Shown in pieces: positions 62,802-64,000 of a DNA stretch of 64,000 bases. This stretch comes from Bacteroidota bacterium. GTDB taxonomy: Bacteria; Bacteroidota; Ignavibacteria; Ignavibacteriales; Melioribacteraceae. The notes under the pieces are model-generated. The model was given only the letters and a program-made list of their open reading frames with translations, did not search any database and was not told where the DNA came from. Both the position numbers and the translations under genes were made by a program. Positions within the stretch are counted from its first letter, which is position 1; the number at the start of each line of letters is the position of its first letter. The stretch spans positions 124,001-188,000 of the forward strand of contig JAEWUC010000001.1 in NCBI GenBank assembly GCA_023397505.1. Direction: 5' to 3'.

Positions 62802-63580
62802 AAAAAGTAATTCTCTTAATCTCCGCATTAATTATAATATTGCAGCTAAACGGATGTGCCCCATCAAAACCGGCTGAGGAAATTAGGCTAATATCAGCAG
62901 ACCGACTTATTAAGAAACTGGAAGCGAATCGAAGAAAAATAAAAACTTTTACCGGGAACGGAACACTTTCAATTAAATCATCTTCGTTAAATGCTAAAAG
63001 CAGTTTCGAAGTTTTAATTAAAAAACCGGATTCAATAAAAGTATCTTTCTTCGGCCCTTTCGGAATTGATTTGGCTCAAACATTAATCACTCAACAAGAT
63101 TTTATTTTTTATGATATTATAAATAACATTGCTTACCGGGGAAAAGTTAGAAAAGATGTAATGAAACAGCTTCTAAAAATTGATCTTCCTTTCGACGATG
63201 TTTTAAATGCACTAACCGGTTCGGTTAATTTAACAAACCAGCTGCGTGTTGAACCAGATATTTATGAAATTGAAGGGAATATTTATAAGCTTACTTATCG
63301 TGATTCCGTTAATTCAATTGAGAATATTTTCCGCGTTAGAGTATCGGATCAAGCGATAACACAATTTCTTGCGGTTGGAAATAATAATAAAAAACTTTTA
63401 GAAGGCAGTTATTCGGATTTTAAAATGTATGAAGAAGTTCCGGTTCCATTCAGAACAATCATCGAAGACACAGCTAATAATCAATGGATGAGAATAGATT
63501 ATAGGAATGCAGAAGTGAATAGCGCTGTTGAAAATTTAAGGCTGGAAATTCCTAACGATGCAAAAGTAATAGAATGGTGA
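62798..63580 (+). CDS. DUF4292-family lipoprotein (LolA/LolB-like fold likely)
   Basis: A 260-residue lipoprotein with lipobox LQLNGC (Cys about 20). The pattern KTFTGNGTLSIKSSSLNAKSSF, KPDSIKVSFFGPFGIDLAQ and LEIPNDAKVIEW matches DUF4292 as I know it from Bacteroidota, thought to resemble the LolA/LolB lipid-binding fold. The start is TTG at 62798 (overlap with the TPR gene). The downstream EnvC-like gene overlaps by 4 nt (GTGA). This trio is a conserved neighbourhood. Confidence 0.85.
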   Translation: MKKVILLISALIIILQLNGCAPSKPAEEIRLISADRLIKKLEANRRKIKTFTGNGTLSIKSSSLNAKSSFEVLIKKPDSIKVSFFGPFGIDLAQTLITQQDFIFYDIINNIAYRGKVRKDVMKQLLKIDLPFDDVLNALTGSVNLTNQLRVEPDIYEIEGNIYKLTYRDSVNSIENIFRVRVSDQAITQFLAVGNNNKKLLEGSYSDFKMYEEVPVPFRTIIEDTANNQWMRIDYRNAEVNSAVENLRLEIPNDAKVIEW

Positions 63581-64000
63581 AAAGACTATTTTATATTATT
63601 TGTATAACGTTTTTCATTTGCCGCCCCGTTACCCCGCAGAATAAGGAAAGTATCTCCGATAAGAATCAAGAATTAAACCGCGTTAAAAATGAAATCTCGG
63701 CTTTAGAAAATGAACTTAAGTCCAAAACAAAAAAAGAACGTGAGTCAATCCAATCATTGGAAAACCTAAACAGACAAAAATTATTAATAAATAAATTAAT
63801 CATTACGTATAAAAATGAAGAGGAAATAAAATCGACTGAAATTGAAAAGACGGAAAGCCAAATAAATAATCTTGAAAACAAAATTATGAAATTAAAAAAA
63901 ACATATTCAGATTATGTAGTATGGCTTTATAAAAACCGTACCACATCTGCTTGGCGTTATGTTTTCAGAGCGGGGTCTTATAGTCAGGCGATTATGAGAT
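63577..64000 (+). CDS. EnvC/murein hydrolase activator-like protein, N-terminal part
   Basis: A partial gene open at the window end (141 codons visible). It starts GTG at 63577 in the GTGA overlap with the DUF4292 gene. A hydrophobic signal segment (about 5-17, FYIICITFFICRP) is followed by a long coiled coil (about 25-110) and then SDYVVWLYKNRTTSAWRYVFRAGSYSQAIMR. This sequence after the coiled coil is typical of EnvC/NlpD-type murein hydrolase activators, which usually end in an M23 peptidase-like domain outside this window. Confidence 0.82.
   Translation, partial: MKRLFYIICITFFICRPVTPQNKESISDKNQELNRVKNEISALENELKSKTKKERESIQSLENLNRQKLLINKLIITYKNEEEIKSTEIEKTESQINNLENKIMKLKKTYSDYVVWLYKNRTTSAWRYVFRAGSYSQAIMR

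Noticed and set aside
1..64000. CRISPR arrays, insertion sequences, phage genes, tRNA or rRNA genes
   Set aside because: No repeat-spacer pattern, transposase, terminal inverted repeat, phage protein or tRNA-like cloverleaf was seen on either strand.

Overview
The window is AT-rich chromosomal DNA, densely packed with about 63 protein genes and little intergenic space. It looks like a member of the Ignavibacteria (Bacteroidota/Chlorobi group). The best marker is a nine-heme cytochrome (51719-53824) ending in a type IX secretion (T9SS) sorting domain with the FQNYPNPFNPTT signature. Other pointers are many signal-peptide and lipobox proteins, beta-barrel-like outer membrane proteins, a class II (B12) ribonucleotide reductase and a C-terminal DUF4292/EnvC-like pair. 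Unlike typical Bacteroidia, many genes have strong AGGAGG-type Shine-Dalgarno (SD) sites, and some promoters fit TTGACA-17-TATATT. I see no tRNA or rRNA gene, CRISPR array, insertion sequence or prophage.

Layout. 1-8767: dapF, a monooxygenase-like protein, a PHP hydrolase, a membrane TPR protein, efp-accB-accC-gcvH, guaA and radC. 8869-12957: a coiled-coil lipoprotein, a LysM protein, phoH, mazG (minus), ridA and a secreted orphan. 13042-15589: a LytR_C protein, rsfS and argS. 15590-19618 (minus): comF, hemerythrin, a vWA membrane protein and surE. 19779-27535: a secreted orphan, a solitary DNA methyltransferase, xseA-xseB-dxs, an oxidoreductase and a PhoB/PhoR-like pair. 27661-29798: rplU-rpmA, then mdh and an RsbW-like kinase (minus). 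29877-35279 (minus): a barrel-like protein, an FN3 lipoprotein, a beta-CASP nuclease and an AI-2E transporter. 35426-41697: pta, a glutathione peroxidase, TerB (minus) and nrdJ. 41921-50161: yggS, divIVA, punA, a membrane coiled-coil protein, ileS, a DksA-like protein, lspA and an RluD-like synthase. 50197-53824 (minus): aspA and the cytochrome. 54070-64000: cysS, envelope proteins, rsgA, an ATP-grasp protein (minus), and a TPR lipoprotein, a DUF4292 lipoprotein and an EnvC-like protein.

Most of this is core metabolism, translation and envelope biology. There is no obvious defence island or biosynthetic cluster. The points most worth a second look are these. radC (ATC) and rsgA (ATT) each have a strong SD exactly 5 nt upstream of a near-cognate start, with no usable ATG/GTG/TTG. 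The block yggS-divIVA-...-ileS-dksA-like-lspA-rluD matches the Firmicutes division cluster, with punA and an unknown membrane coiled-coil protein inserted. IleS carries the permuted GIHH form of the HIGH motif. The DksA-like protein has a histone-H1-like lysine-rich tail and rearranged zinc cysteines. A solitary methyltransferase is embedded in the xseAB-dxs operon. The 333-bp leader of nrdJ holds a GC-rich potential hairpin.
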